Source: Calliopsis andreniformis (taxonomy: Eukaryota; Arthropoda; Insecta; Hymenoptera; Andrenidae). Taken from it: a DNA stretch of 64,000 nucleotides. The position numbers were made by a program, and so were the translations under genes. Positions within the stretch are counted from its first letter, which is position 1; each line of letters opens with the position of its first letter. The notes under the pieces were generated by a model. That model had not been told where the DNA came from and made no database searches. It saw only the letters and a list, made by a program, of their open reading frames with translations. The DNA lies in NCBI RefSeq assembly GCF_051401765.1, contig NW_027480504.1, positions 1,798,001-1,862,000 on the forward strand, written 5' to 3'. This document shows positions 37,981 through 51,359 of this stretch, piece after piece.

Positions 37981-40925
37981 TTCTTCAACCCTCAATACCC
38001 AATCCTCAATCATCAATCCTCTATCAACAATCCTTAATTCTCAATCCTCAATCCTCAGTCCTCAGCCGTCAAACCTCAATCCCCGAACCTCAGCCCTCAT
38101 CCTCAATCCTCAGTCCTCAATCCTCAGTCCTCAGTCCTCAAACCTCAACCCTCAAACCTCAGACATCATCCTCAATCCTCAATCCTCAATGCTCAATCCT
38201 CAATCTTCAATTCTCAATACTCAATCTTCAATCCTCAATCGTCTGTCCTCAAACCTCATTTCTGAATCCTCAATACTCAACCTTCAATCCTCAATGCTCA
38301 GTCCTCAGTACTCAACCATCAATCCTCAATTCTCAATACTCAATAGAATATCCTGAATTCTCAGGATTCAATACTCAAACCTCAATCCTCAACCCTCAGC
38401 ACTCATCCTCCATCATCAATCCTCAATCCTCAATCCTCATTCTTCAATCCTCAGTACTCAATATTCAATCCCCAATCCTCAATCCTAAATCCTCAATCCT
38501 CAATCCTCAATCCTCAATCCTCAACCCTCAATCCTCATTCCTCAAACCTCAATCCTCAACCCTCAGTCCTCATCCTCAATTCTCAATCCTCAATCCTCAA
38601 TCCTCAATCCTCAATCCTCAACCCTCAGACATCATCCTCAATCCTCAATCCTCAATCCTCAATCCTCAATCCTCAATCTTCAATCCCTAATACTCAATCT
38701 TCAATCCTCAATCCTCAGTCCCCAAACCTCAATCCTGAATGTTCAATACTCATCCTTCAATCCTCAATCCTCAGTCCTCAATACTCAACCATCAATTCTC
38801 AATTCTCAATACTCAATAGAATATCCTGAATTCTCAGGACTCAATACTCAAACCTCAATCCTCAACCCTCAGCCCTCATCCTCCATCCTCAATCCTCAAT
38901 CTTCAATCCTCAATAATCAATCTCCAATCCTACATCCTCAATCCCCAATCCTCAATCCTTAATCCTCAAACCTCAATCCTCTACCGTCAGTCCTCGACCT
39001 CAATCCTCAAACCTCAATCCTCAATCCTCAATATTCAATCGTCAATACTGAATCTTCAATCCTCAATCCTCAATCCTCAATCCTCAATCCTCAATCCTCC
39101 ACCCTCAATATTCAACACACAACCCCCAGCCATGAATCCTCAATACTCAACCATCAATCCTCAACTCTCAATACTCAACAGAATATCCTGAATTCTCAGG
39201 ACTCAATACTCAAACCTCAATCCTCAACCCTCAGCCCTCATCCTCCATCCTCAGTCCTCAATCCTAAGTCCTCAGTCCTCAAACCTCAATCCTCAACCCT
39301 CAGCCCTCATCCTCCATCATCAATCCTCAATCCTCAATCCTCAATCTTCAATCCTCAGTACTCAATATTCAATCCCCAATCTTCAATCCTCAATCCTCAA
39401 TCCTCAATCCTCAATCCTCAATCCTCAACCCTCAATCTTCATTCCTCAAACCTCAATCCTCAACCCTCAGTCCTCATCCTCAATTCTCAATCCTCAATCC
39501 TCAATCCTCAATCCTCAATCTTCAATCCTCAATAATCGATCTCCAATCCTAGATCCTCAATACACAATCATCAATCCTTAATTCTCAACCTTCAATCCTC
39601 AATCCCCAGTCTTCAATCTTCAACCCTCAATGCTCAATCCTCAATGCTCAATCCTCAGTCCTCAATCCTCAGTCCTCAATCCTCAATCCGCAACCCTCAA
39701 TCCTCATTCCTCAAACCTCAAACCTCAATATTCAATCATCAATACTCAATCTTCAATCCTCAATCCTCAATCCTCAATCCTCAATCCTCAACCCTCAATA
39801 TTCAACACACAACCCTCAGCCGTGAATCCTCAATACTCAACCATCAATCCTCAATTCTCAATACTCAATCCTCAATCGCCAATCCTCAATCCCCAATCCT
39901 CAATCTTCAATCCTCAATCCTCAGTCCCCAAACCTCAATCCTGAATCTTCAATACTCAACCTTCAAGCCTCAATCCTCAGTCCTCAATACTCAACCATCA
40001 ATCCTCAATTCTCAATACTCAATAGAATATCCTGAATTCTCAGGACTCAATACTCAAACCTCAATCCTCAACCCTCAGCCCTCATCCTCCATCCTCAATC
40101 CTCTATCCTCAATACCCAATCCTCAATCTTCAGTCCTCAATCATCAATCCTCAATTCTCAATCCTCAATCCTCAATCCTCAGTCGTCAAACCTCAATCCC
40201 TGACCCTCTGCCCTCATCCTCAACCCTCAGTCTTCAATCCTCAGTCCTCAGTCCTCAAACCTCAATCCTCAACCCTCAGACATCATCCTCAATACTCAAT
40301 CCTCAATCCTCGATCCTCAATCTTCAATCCTCAATATCCAATCTTCAATACTCAACCCTCAATCCTCAATCCTCAATCCTCCGTCCTCAATCCTCAACCC
40401 TCAATCCTCAATGCTCAATCCTCAATACTCAACCCTCAATCCTCAATCCTCAATCCTTAAACTTCAATCCCCAATCCTCAATCCTCAATCCTCCGACCTG
40501 GAGCCTCAATCCTCAATATTCAATTGTCAATCCTCAAATCTCAAACCTCAATCCTCAATCCTCAATCCTCAATCCTCCGACCTGAAGCATCAATCCTCAA
40601 TATTCAGTTGCCAATCCTCAAATCTCAAACCTCAATCCTCAATCCTCAATCCTCAACATTTAATGCTCAATCCTCGATCCTCAATCCTCAGTCATTAATT
40701 ATCAATCCTCAATATTCAATCCTCAATCCTCAGACCTCAAGCCTCAACACTCAATATTCAATTGTGAATCATAAACTCACAGCACTCAAACCTCACCCCT
40801 CAGTCCTCAATCCTCAGTCCTCAATCATCAACCATCAATCATCAATACTCAACCTTCAATCCTCATTACTCAATCCTCAACCCTTAAACGTCAACCCTCA
40901 GTATTCAACGCTCAGTCATCAATCC
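37981..40925 (+). repeat. 2.9 kb segment repeated at 54,717-57,661 and 61,079-64,000
   Basis: The offset to the second copy is 16,736 bp throughout, and a further 6,362 bp leads to the third copy, which the window end truncates. Landmarks pair at 38,346/55,082/61,444, 38,819/55,555/61,917, 39,181/55,917/62,279 and 40,025/56,761/63,123. Small differences separate the first copy from the other two, for example CAGTCC versus TCTGTCC near 39,655 and 56,391. The last two copies therefore share a more recent origin. Confidence 0.85.
40491..40660 (+). repeat. CTCCGACCTGGAG / CTCCGACCTGAAG 84-bp pair
   Basis: Two related blocks lie 84 bp apart (twelve heptamers). Each has the G-containing head CTCCGACCTG, an AATATTCAATTG or AATATTCAGTTG middle and an AAATCTCAAACC tail. 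Pairs start at 40491/40575, 43470/43554, 50284/50368, 52647/52731, 57227/57311, 59009/59093 and 63589/63673. Single heads were seen at 53985 and 60347. The first member reads CTGGAGCC and the second CTGAAGCA in every pair, so each pair was copied as a unit. CTCC and GGAG could form a 4-bp stem around GACCT. No function is recognised. Confidence 0.8.
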
Positions 40926-42552
40926 TCAATCCTCAATCCTCAATCCTTAATCCTCATTCTTCAATCCTCAATACCCAATCCTCGATCTTCAATCCTCAAT
41001 CCTCAATCCTCAATTCACAATCCTCAATCCTCAGTCCTCAGTCCTCAAACCTCAATCCTCAACCTCAGCCCTCATCCTCAAACCACAATCCTCAATCCTC
41101 AATCCTCAATCTTCAACCCTCAATACTCAACCTTCAATAATCAATCCTCAATTCTCAATCCTCAATACTCAATCCTCAATCGTCAATCCTCAATCCCCAA
41201 TCCTCAATCTTCAGTCCACAATCCTCAATCCTCAATCCTCAACCCTCAATCTTCTATACTCAATACTCAATCTTCAATCCTCAATCCTCAATCCTCAACC
41301 CTCAATCCTCAGTCCTCAAACCTCAATCCCGAATCCTCAATCCTGAATCCTCAATCTTCAGCCCTCAGTCCTCAAAGATCAATTGTCAATCCTCAATCCT
41401 CAATAGAATATCCTCAATTCACAGTTTTCAATACTGAACCCCATTCTTCAATCTTCAAATCTCAATCCACAAACATCAATTCTCATCACTCAACCATCAA
41501 CACCCAGTCCTCAATCTTCAATCCTCAATCCTCAATCCTCAATCTTCAATCCTCAAAACTCAATACTCAATCCTCAATTCTCAGTCCTCAATACTCAATC
41601 CTCTATCCTCAATCGTCAATCCACAATCCCCAATCCTCAACCTTCAATCCTCAATCCTCAATCCTCACTCCTCAATCCTCAATATTCAACACACAACCCT
41701 CAACCATCAATCCTCTATTCTCAATACTCAATAGAATATCCTGAGTTCTCATGGTTCAATACTCAATCCACAAAATTCAATAATCAAATCTCAATCCTCA
41801 AACATCAATTCTCAACACTCAATCCTCAATACTCAGTCCTCTCTCTTCAATCCTCCATCCTCAATCCTCAACCCTCAATCTTCAATCCCTAATACTCAAT
41901 CTTCTATCCTCAATGCTCAGTCCTCAAACCTCAATCCTGAATCTTCAATACTCAATCCTCTGTCCTCAATCCTCGATCCTCAATCTTCAATCCTCAATAT
42001 CCAATCTTCAATCCTCAATCCTCAATCCTCAATCCTCAAGTCTCAATTTTCAATCTTCAATCCTCAATCCTCAGAACTCAATCATCAATATTCAACCCTC
42101 AGTCCTCGTCCTCAATCCACAGCCCTCAATCGTCAATCCTCAATCTTCAATCATCAATATTCAATCCTCAATCCTCAATACTGAATCCTCAATACTCAAC
42201 CTTCAATCCTCAATCTTCAGTCCTCAGTACTCAACCATCGATCCTAAATTCTCAGTACTCAATAGAATATCCTGAATTCTCAGGATTCAATACTCAAACC
42301 TCAATCCTCAACCCTCAGCCCTCATCCTCCATCATCAATCCTCAATCCTCAATCCTCAATCTTCAATCCTCAGTACTCAATATTCAATCCCCAATCCTCA
42401 ATCCTCAATCCTCAATCCCCAATCCTCAATCCTCAATCATCAACCCTCAATCCTCATTCCTCAAACCTCAATCCTCAACCCTCAGTCCTCATCCTCAATT
42501 CTCAATCCTCAATCCTCAATCCCCAATCCTCAATCCTCAATCCTCAATCCTC

Positions 42553-42977
42553 AATCCTCAATCCTCAATCATCAACCCTCAATCCTCATTCCTCAAACCT
42601 CAATCCTCAACCCTCAGTCCTCATCCTCAATTCTCATTCCTCAAACCTCAATCCTCAACCCTCAGTCCTCATCCTCAATTCTCAATCCTCAATCCTCAAT
42701 CCTCAATCCTCAATCTTCAATCCTCAATATTCAATCCTCAATCCTCAATCCTCAATCCTCGATCCTCAATCCTCAATTCTCAATCCTCAATCCTCAATCC
42801 TCAATCCTGAACCTTCAATCCTCACCCTTCAATACCCAATCCTCAATCCTCAAACCTTAATTGTAAATCCTCAATCCAATATCGCCAATACTCAGTTTTC
42901 ATTAGTCAATCCACATTCTTCAGTCTTCAAATCCCAATCCTCAAACATAAATACTCAACACCCGATCCTCAACCCTC
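42553..42977 (+). repeat. Tandem duplication, 425 bp period, copy 1 (copy 2 at 42,978-43,402)
   Basis: Both copies run from a heptamer run through ATCAACCC, the CATTCCTCAAACC pairs and the ATTGTAAATCC landmark to CACCCGATCC. Markers pair at 42,571/42,996, 42,860/43,285, 42,901/43,326 and 42,961/43,386. The copies look almost identical, so the duplication is recent. It doubles one landmark and shows that exchange also works at sub-kilobase scale. Confidence 0.83.
42860..42970 (+). repeat. ATTGTAAATCC landmark family, first of nine
   Basis: Copies start at 42860, 43285, 44763, 51429, 53800, 54409, 57791, 60162 and 60771. Each continues with CCAATATCGCC, ACTCAGTTTTCATTAGTC, a CCACATTCTTCAGTC part and CAAACATAAATACTC, ending at CACCCGATCC. 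The whole block of about 110 bp aligns with the AGTTTTC landmark of zone A and its CAAACATCAATTCTC tail, so it is a diverged member of the same family. The copies at 54,409 and 60,771 share the change CAGTCTATAAATC. Confidence 0.8.
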
Positions 42978-43549
42978 AATCCTCAATCCTCAATCATCAA
43001 CCCTCAATCCTCATTCCTCAAACCTCAATCCTCAACCCTCAGTCCTCATCCTCAATTCTCATTCCTCAAACCTCAATCCTCAACCCTCAGTCCTCATCCT
43101 CAATTCTCAATCCTCAATCCTCAATCCTCAATCCTCAATCTTCAATCCTCAATATTCAATCCTCAATCCTCAATCCTCAATCCTCGATCCTCAATCCTCA
43201 ATTCTCAATCCTCAATCCTCAATCCTCAATCCTGAACCTTCAATCCTCACCCTTCAATACCCAATCCTCAATCCTCAAACCTTAATTGTAAATCCTCAAT
43301 CCAATATCGCCAATACTCAGTTTTCATTAGTCAATCCACATTCTTCAGTCTTCAAATCCCAATCCTCAAACATAAATACTCAACACCCGATCCTCAACCC
43401 TCAGTCGTCAATCTTCAATCTTCAACCCTCAATCCTCAATCTTCAATCCCCAATACTCAATCCTCAATCCTCCGACCTGGAGCCTCAATCCTTAATATTC
43501 AATTTTCAATCCTCAAATCTCAAACCTCAATCCTCAATCCTCAATCCTC

Positions 43550-44500
43550 AATCCTCCGACCTGAAGCATCAATCCTCAATATTCAATTGCCAATCCTAAA
43601 ATCTCAAACCTCAATCCTCAACCCTCAGTCCTCAACCTGCACTCCTCAATCGTCAATCCTCAAACGTCAATCCTCTCACCTCAACCATCAATCCTCAACC
43701 CTTAATCCTCAATCCCCAATTCTCAATTCTCAATTCTCAAGAGAAAAACCTCAATTCTCAGTTTTCAATACTCAATCCTCAATCCTCAATCCTCAATCCC
43801 CAATCCTCAGTCCTCAATCTTCAACCCTCAATCCTCAATACTCAACCCTCAGTAATCAATCCTCAATCCTCAATCCTCAATCCTCAATTCTCAATTCTCA
43901 AGTGAAAAACCTCAATTCTCAGTTTTCAATACTCAACACTCAACCTTCAATTTTCAAATCTCAGTCCACAGACATCAATACTCATCACTCTGTTTTCAAC
44001 ACTCAGTCCTCAATCTTCAATCATCAATCCCCAATCCTTAATCTTCAATCCTCAATCCTCAATCCTCAACCCTCAATCCTCAACCCTTCTATCCTCGATC
44101 CTCAATCCTCAATCTTCAATACTCAATACTCAATACTCTATCCTCAATCCTCAATCCTAAGTCCTCAAGCCTCAACCCTTATTATTCAGCTGTCAATCCT
44201 CAAATCTCAAACCTCAAACCTCAACCCTCAGTCCTCAATCCTCAATCCTCAATCGTCAAACCTCAATGGTCAATCCTCACACCTCAACAATCAATCCTCA
44301 GCACTTAATCCTCATTCCCCAATCCTCAATTCTCAATTCTCAAGAGAAAAACCTCAATTCTCAGTTATCAACACTCAATCGTCAATCTTCAATCTTCAAA
44401 TCTTAGTTCTCAAACATCAATCCTCAATACTCTCTCCTCAATCCTCAATCCTCAATCCTCAATCCTCATCCCTCAATACTTAACCAGCAATTTTGAATCC
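43550..44500 (+). repeat. 0.95 kb segment repeated at 50,365-51,290, 52,727-53,670 and 59,089-60,030
   Basis: All four copies run from the CTGAAGCAT block through two or three purine-run landmarks to CTTAACCAGCAATTTT. They encode near-identical chance peptides (frames at 43,587, 50,317, 52,764 and 59,126). The 50.4 kb copy carries a one-base loss at its second purine run (GTAAAAA at 50,716), which changes the reading frame downstream. The 52.7 and 59.1 kb copies are the closest pair. Confidence 0.8.
43741..43775 (+). repeat. GAGAAAAACC landmark family, first of twelve
   Basis: A purine run interrupts the pyrimidine-rich strand in the context TTCTCAA-GAGAAAAA-CCTCAATTCTCAGTTTTC. GAGAAAAA copies start at 43741, 44344, 50555, 51157, 52918, 53521, 59280 and 59883. 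GTGAAAAA variants are at 43902, 53079 and 59441, and a shortened GTAAAAA form is at 50716. It is followed by the AGTTTTC core or a CAGTTATC variant, so it is another branch of the same landmark superfamily. Nothing indicates promoter or terminator function. Confidence 0.78.
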
Positions 44501-47500
44501 TCAATCCTCAATCCTCAATCCTCGATCCTCAATCCTCAATTCTCAATTCTCAATCCTCTAACCTCGATCCTCAATCCACAATTCTCAATCCTCAAACTTC
44601 AACCCTCGGTCATCAATCCTCAAACCGCAATACTCTATCCTCAACCTTCGATCCTCAATCCTCGACCCTCTATCCTTAATTCTCAATCCTCAATCCTCAA
44701 TCCTCAATGCTGAACCTTCAATCCTCACCCTTCAATACCCAATCCTCAATCCTCAAACATTAATTGTAAATCCTCAATCCAATATCGCCAATACTCAGTT
44801 TTCATTAGTCAATCCACATTCTTCAGTCTTCAAATCCCAATCCTCAAACATAAATACTCAACACCCGATCCTCAACCCTCAACCCTCAATCTTCAATCTT
44901 CAACCCTCAATCCTCAATCTTCAATCCCCAATACTCAATCCTCAATCTTCAATCCTCTATCCTCAATCCTCAATCATCAATCCTGTATACTCAATCCTCA
45001 ATCCTCAATCCTCGATCCTCATTCCTCGATGCTCAATCCACTATCCTCAATACCCAATCCTCAATCCTCAATCGTCAATCCTCAAACATCAATCCTCAAT
45101 CTTCAAACCCTAATACTCAAACTTCAATCCTCAATCCTCAGTGCTCAACCCTCAATCCTGAATCTTCAATACTCAACCTTCAAGCCTCAATCCTCAGTCC
45201 TCAATCCTCGATCCTCAATCTTCAATCCTCAATATCCTATCTTCAATCCTCAATCCTCAATCCTCAATCCTCAATATTCAATCATCAATACTCAATCTTC
45301 AATCCTCAATCCTCAATCCTCAATCCTCAATCCTCAACCCTCAATATTCAACACACAACCCTCAGCCATGAATCCTCAATACTCAACCATCAATCCTCAA
45401 TTCTCAATACTCAATCCTCAATCGCCAATCCTCAATCCCCAATCCTCAATCTTCAATCCTCAATCCTCAGTCCTCAAACCTCAATCCTGAATCTTCAATA
45501 CTCAACCTTCAAGCCTCAATCCTCAGTCCTCAATACTCAACCATCAATCCTCAATTCTCAATACTCAATAGAATATCCTGAATTCTCAGGACTCAATACT
45601 CAAACCTCAATCCTCAACCCTCAGGCCTCATCCTCCATCCTCAATCCTCTATCCTCAATACCCAATCCTCAATCTTCAGACCTCAATCATCAGTCCTCAA
45701 TTCTCAATCCTCAGTCCTCAATCCTCAGTCGTCAAACCTCAATCCCTGACCCTCTGCCCTCATCCTCAACCCTCAGTCTTCAATCCTCAGTCCTCAGTCC
45801 TCAAACCTCTCTCCTCAACCCTCAGACATCATCCTCAATCCTCAATCCTCAATCCTCAATCCTCAATCTTCAATCCCTAATACTCAATCTTCTATCCTCA
45901 ATGCTCAGTCCTCAAACCTCAATCCTGAATCTTCAATACTCAACCTTCAAGCCTCAATCCTCTGTCCTCAATCCTCGATCCTCAATCTTCAATCCTCAAT
46001 ATCCAATCTTCAATCCTCAATCCTCAATCCTCAATCCTCAAGCCTCAATTTTCAATCTTCAATCCTCAATCCTCAGAACTCAATCATCAATATTCAACCC
46101 TCAGTCCTCGTCCTCAATCCACAGCCCTCAATCGTCAATCCTCAATCTTCAATCATCAATATTCAATCTTCAATCCTCAATGCTCAATCCTCAATCCTCA
46201 ATCCTCAATCCTCAATCTTCAATCCTCAATGCTCAATCTTCAATCCTCAATCCTCAATCTTCAATCCTCAATACTCAATCTTCAATCCTCAATCGTCAAT
46301 CGTCAATCCTCAATCCTCAATCTTCGATCCTCAATACTCAATTTTCAATCCTCAATCCTCAATCCTCAATCCTCAATTCTCAATCCTCAATCCTCTGCCC
46401 TCAGTCCTCAAACCTCAATCCTCAACACTCAGCCATCGTCCTCCATCCTCAATCCTTAATCATCAATCCTGAATCTTCAATCCTCAATATTCAATCATCA
46501 ACCCTCAATCCTCAACACTCAATCCTCAATCCTCAATCCTCAGTGATCAATACTCAATCTTTAATACACAATCCTCAATCCTCAATCCTCAATCTTCAAT
46601 CCTCAATCCTCAATCCTCAATCCTCAATCCTCAATCTTCAATCCCTAATACTCAATCTTCAATCCTCAATCCTCAGTCCCCAAACCTCAATCCTGAATCT
46701 TCAATACTCAACCTTCAAGCCTCAATCCCCAGTCCTCAATACTCAACCACCAATCCTCAATTCTCAATACTCAATACAATATCCTGAATTCTCAGGACCC
46801 AATACTCAATCCTCAATCCTCAATCCTCAATCCTCAGTCCTCAATCTTCAATCCTAGATCCTCAACCCTCAATTCTCAATCCTCAATCCTCAATCCTCAT
46901 TCTTCAATCCTCAATACCCAATCCTCAATCCTCAATCCTCAATCTTCAATCCTCAATAATCAATCTCCAATCCTACATCCTCAATTCCCAATCCTCAATC
47001 ATTAATCCTCAATCTTCAATCCTGAATCGCCAGTCCTCAATCTTGAATCCTCAATGCTCAATCCTCAATCCTCAAGCCTCAGTCCTCAATCCTCAATCCT
47101 CAATCCTCAAACCTCAATCCTCAATATCCAATCTTCAATCCTCAATCCTCAATCCTCAATCCTCAATCCTCAACCCTCAGACATCATCCTCAATCCTTAA
47201 TCCTCAATCCTCAATCCTCAACCTTCAATCCTCAATACTCAATCTTCAATCCTCAATCCTCGGCCCTCAAACCTCAATTCTGAATCCTCAATACTCAACC
47301 TTCAATCCCCAATCCTCAGTCCTCAGTACTCAACCATCAATCCTCAATTCTCAATACTCAATAGAATATCCTGTATTCTCAGGATTCAATACTAAAACCT
47401 CAATCCTCAACCCTCAGCCCTCATCCTCCATCATCAATCCTCAATCCTCAATCCTCAATCTTCAATCCTCAGTACTCAATATTCAATCCCCAATCCTCAA

Positions 47501-47534
47501 TCCTCAATCCTCAATCCTCAATCCTCAATCCTCA

Positions 47535-48872
47535 ATCCTCAACCCTCAATCCTCATTCCTCAAACCTCAATCCTCAATCCTCAATCCTCAACACTCAATC
47601 CTAATTCCTCAAACCTCAATCCTCAACCCTCAGTCCTCATCCTCAATTCTCAATCCTCAATCCTCAATCCTCAATCCTCAATCTTCAATCCTCAATAATC
47701 GATCTCCAATCCTAGATCCTCAATACACAATCATCAATCCTTAATTCTCAACCTTCAATCCTCAATCCCCAGTCTTCAATCTTCAATCCTCAATGCTCAA
47801 TCCTCAATGCTCAATCCTCAGTCCTCAATCCTCAGTCCTCAATCCTCAATCCTCAACCCTCAATCCTCATTCCTCAAACCTCAAACCTCACCCCTCAGTC
47901 CTCATCCTCAATTCTCAATCCTCAATCCTCAATACTCAATCCTCAATCCTCAATCTTCAATCCTCAATAATCAATCTCCAATCCTAGATCCTCAATCCAC
48001 AATCTTCAATCCTTAATTCTCAATCTTCAATTCTCAATCCCCAGTCTTCAATCTTCAATCCTCAATGCTCAATCCTCAATGCTCAATCCTCATTCCTCAA
48101 TCCTCAGTCATAAATCCTCAAACCTCAATCCTCTACCGTCAGTCCTCGTACTCAATCCTCAAACCTCAATCCTCAATCCTCAATATTCAATCATCAATAC
48201 TCAATCTTCAATCCTCAATCCTCAATCCTCAATCCTCAATCCGCAACCCTCAATATTCAACACACAACCCTCAGCCATGAATCCTCAATACTCAACAATC
48301 AATCCTCAATTCTCAATACTCAATCCTCAATCGCCAATCCTCAATCCCCAATCCTCAATCTTCAATCCTCAATCCTCAGTCCCCAAACCTCAATCCTGAA
48401 TCTTCAATACTCAACCTTCAAGCCTCAATCCTCAGTCCTCAATACTCAACCATCAATCCTCAATTCTCAATACTCAATAGAATATCCTGAATTCTCAGGA
48501 CTCAATACTCAAACCTCAATCCTCAACCCTCAGCCCTCATCCTCCATCCTCAATCATCTATCCTCAATACCCAATCCTCAATCTTCAATCTTCAATCATC
48601 AATCCTCAATTCTCAATCCTCAATCCTCAATCCTCAGTCGTCAAACCTCAATCCCTGACCCTCTGCCCTCATCCTCAACCCTCAGTCTTCAATCCTCAGT
48701 CCTCAGTCCTCAAACCTCAATCCTCAACCCTCAGACATCATCCTCAATACTCAATCCTCAATGCTCGATCCTCAATCTTCAATCTTCAATATCCAATCTT
48801 CAATCCTCAATCCTCAATCCTCAATCCTCAATCCTCCGTCCTCAATCCTCAATCCTCAATCCTCAATCCTCA
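47535..48872 (+). repeat. Tandem duplication, 1,338 bp period, copy 1
   Basis: The next segment, 48,873 to about 50,195, repeats this one at a constant offset of 1,338 bp. Paired markers are the frames at 47,793/49,131, 48,065/49,403 and 48,761/50,099, the landmark 48,480/49,818 and the GATCT block 47,701/49,039. I saw no difference between the copies in the stretches I compared. The join near 48,870 lies in TCAATCC repeats following CTCCGTCC. Confidence 0.85.
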
Positions 48873-50195
48873 ATCCTCAACCCTCAATCCTCATTCCTCA
48901 AACCTCAATCCTCAATCCTCAATCCTCAACACTCAATCCTAATTCCTCAAACCTCAATCCTCAACCCTCAGTCCTCATCCTCAATTCTCAATCCTCAATC
49001 CTCAATCCTCAATCCTCAATCTTCAATCCTCAATAATCGATCTCCAATCCTAGATCCTCAATACACAATCATCAATCCTTAATTCTCAACCTTCAATCCT
49101 CAATCCCCAGTCTTCAATCTTCAATCCTCAATGCTCAATCCTCAATGCTCAATCCTCAGTCCTCAATCCTCAGTCCTCAATCCTCAATCCTCAACCCTCA
49201 ATCCTCATTCCTCAAACCTCAAACCTCACCCCTCAGTCCTCATCCTCAATTCTCAATCCTCAATCCTCAATACTCAATCCTCAATCCTCAATCTTCAATC
49301 CTCAATAATCAATCTCCAATCCTAGATCCTCAATCCACAATCTTCAATCCTTAATTCTCAATCTTCAATTCTCAATCCCCAGTCTTCAATCTTCAATCCT
49401 CAATGCTCAATCCTCAATGCTCAATCCTCATTCCTCAATCCTCAGTCATAAATCCTCAAACCTCAATCCTCTACCGTCAGTCCTCGTACTCAATCCTCAA
49501 ACCTCAATCCTCAATCCTCAATATTCAATCATCAATACTCAATCTTCAATCCTCAATCCTCAATCCTCAATCCTCAATCCGCAACCCTCAATATTCAACA
49601 CACAACCCTCAGCCATGAATCCTCAATACTCAACAATCAATCCTCAATTCTCAATACTCAATCCTCAATCGCCAATCCTCAATCCCCAATCCTCAATCTT
49701 CAATCCTCAATCCTCAGTCCCCAAACCTCAATCCTGAATCTTCAATACTCAACCTTCAAGCCTCAATCCTCAGTCCTCAATACTCAACCATCAATCCTCA
49801 ATTCTCAATACTCAATAGAATATCCTGAATTCTCAGGACTCAATACTCAAACCTCAATCCTCAACCCTCAGCCCTCATCCTCCATCCTCAATCATCTATC
49901 CTCAATACCCAATCCTCAATCTTCAATCTTCAATCATCAATCCTCAATTCTCAATCCTCAATCCTCAATCCTCAGTCGTCAAACCTCAATCCCTGACCCT
50001 CTGCCCTCATCCTCAACCCTCAGTCTTCAATCCTCAGTCCTCAGTCCTCAAACCTCAATCCTCAACCCTCAGACATCATCCTCAATACTCAATCCTCAAT
50101 GCTCGATCCTCAATCTTCAATCTTCAATATCCAATCTTCAATCCTCAATCCTCAATCCTCAATCCTCAATCCTCCGTCCTCAATCCTCAACCCTC
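48873..50195 (+). repeat. Tandem duplication, 1,338 bp period, copy 2
   Basis: This is the second copy of the 1,338-bp unit. After CTCCGTCCTCAATCC it continues into TCAACCCTCAATCC and the CTCCGACCTGGAG pair at 50,284, whereas copy 1 returns to the start of the unit. The duplicated block contains one palindromic landmark and one GATCT...AGATC block. Confidence 0.85.
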
Positions 50196-51359
50196 AATCC
50201 TCAATGCTCATTCCTCAATACTCAATCCTCAATCCTCAACCCTCAATCCTCAAACCTCAATCCCCAACCCTCAATCCTCAATCCTCCGACCTGGAGCCTC
50301 AATCCTCAATATTCAATTGTCAATCCTCAAATCTCAAACCTCAATCCTCAATCCTCAATCCTCAATCCTCCGACCTGAAGCATCAATCTTCAATATTCAA
50401 TTGCCAATCCTCAAATCTCAAACCTCAATCCTCAACCCTCAGTCCTCAACCTACACTCCTCAATCGTCAATCCTCAATCGTCAATCCTCTCACCTCAACC
50501 ATCAATCCTCAACCCTTATTCCTCAATCCCCAATTATCAATTCTCAATTCTCAAGAGAAAAACCTCAATTCTCAGTTTTCAATACTCAATCCTCAATCCT
50601 CAATCCTCAATCCTCAATCCTCAGTCCTCAATCTTCAACCCTCAATCCTCAATACTCAACCCTCAGTAATCAATCCTCAATCCTCAATCCTCAATCCTCA
50701 ATTCTCAATTCTCAAGTAAAAACCTCAATTCTCAGTTTTCAATACTCAACACTCAATCTTCAATTTTCAAATCTCAGTCCAAAGACATCAATACTCATCA
50801 CTATGTTTTCAACACTCAGTCCTCAATCTTCAATTATCAATCCCCAATCCTTAATCTTCAATCCTCAATCCTCAATCCTCAACCCTCAATCCTCAACCCT
50901 TCCATCCTCGATCCTCAATCCTCAATCTTCAATCCTCAATACTCAATACTCTATCCTCAATCCTCAATCCTAAGTCCTCAAGCCTCAACCCTCAATATTC
51001 AGCTGTCAATCCTCAAATCTCAAACCTCAATCCTCAACCCTCAGTCCTCAATCCTCAATCCTCAACCGTCAAACCTCAATGGTCAATCCTCACACCTCAA
51101 CAATCAATCCTCAGCCCTTAATCCTCATTCCCCAATCCTCAATTCTCAATTCTCAAGAGAAAAACATCAATTCTCAGTTATCAACACTCAATCGTCAATC
51201 TTCAATCTTCAAATCTTAGTTCTCAAACATCAATCCTCAATACTCTCTCCTCAATCCTCAATCCTCATCCCTCAATACTTAACCAGCAATTTTCAATCCT
51301 CAATCCTCAATCCTCAATCCTCAATCCTCGATCCTCAATCCTCAATTCTCAAGACTCAA

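Larger units (their letters stand above)
33300..42550. repeat. Zone C: patchwork section between zones B and D
   Basis: This section mixes segments found in zone B (the palindromic landmark and CATTCCTCAAACC blocks) with segments repeated later in zone D. Clear relations are 33,510-34,335 with 34,930-35,755, 35,290-37,505 with 45,700-47,877, and 37,981-40,925 with 54,717-57,661. A single AGTTTTC landmark of the zone A subtype is present at about 41,402. No gene-like sequence is seen. Confidence 0.65.
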
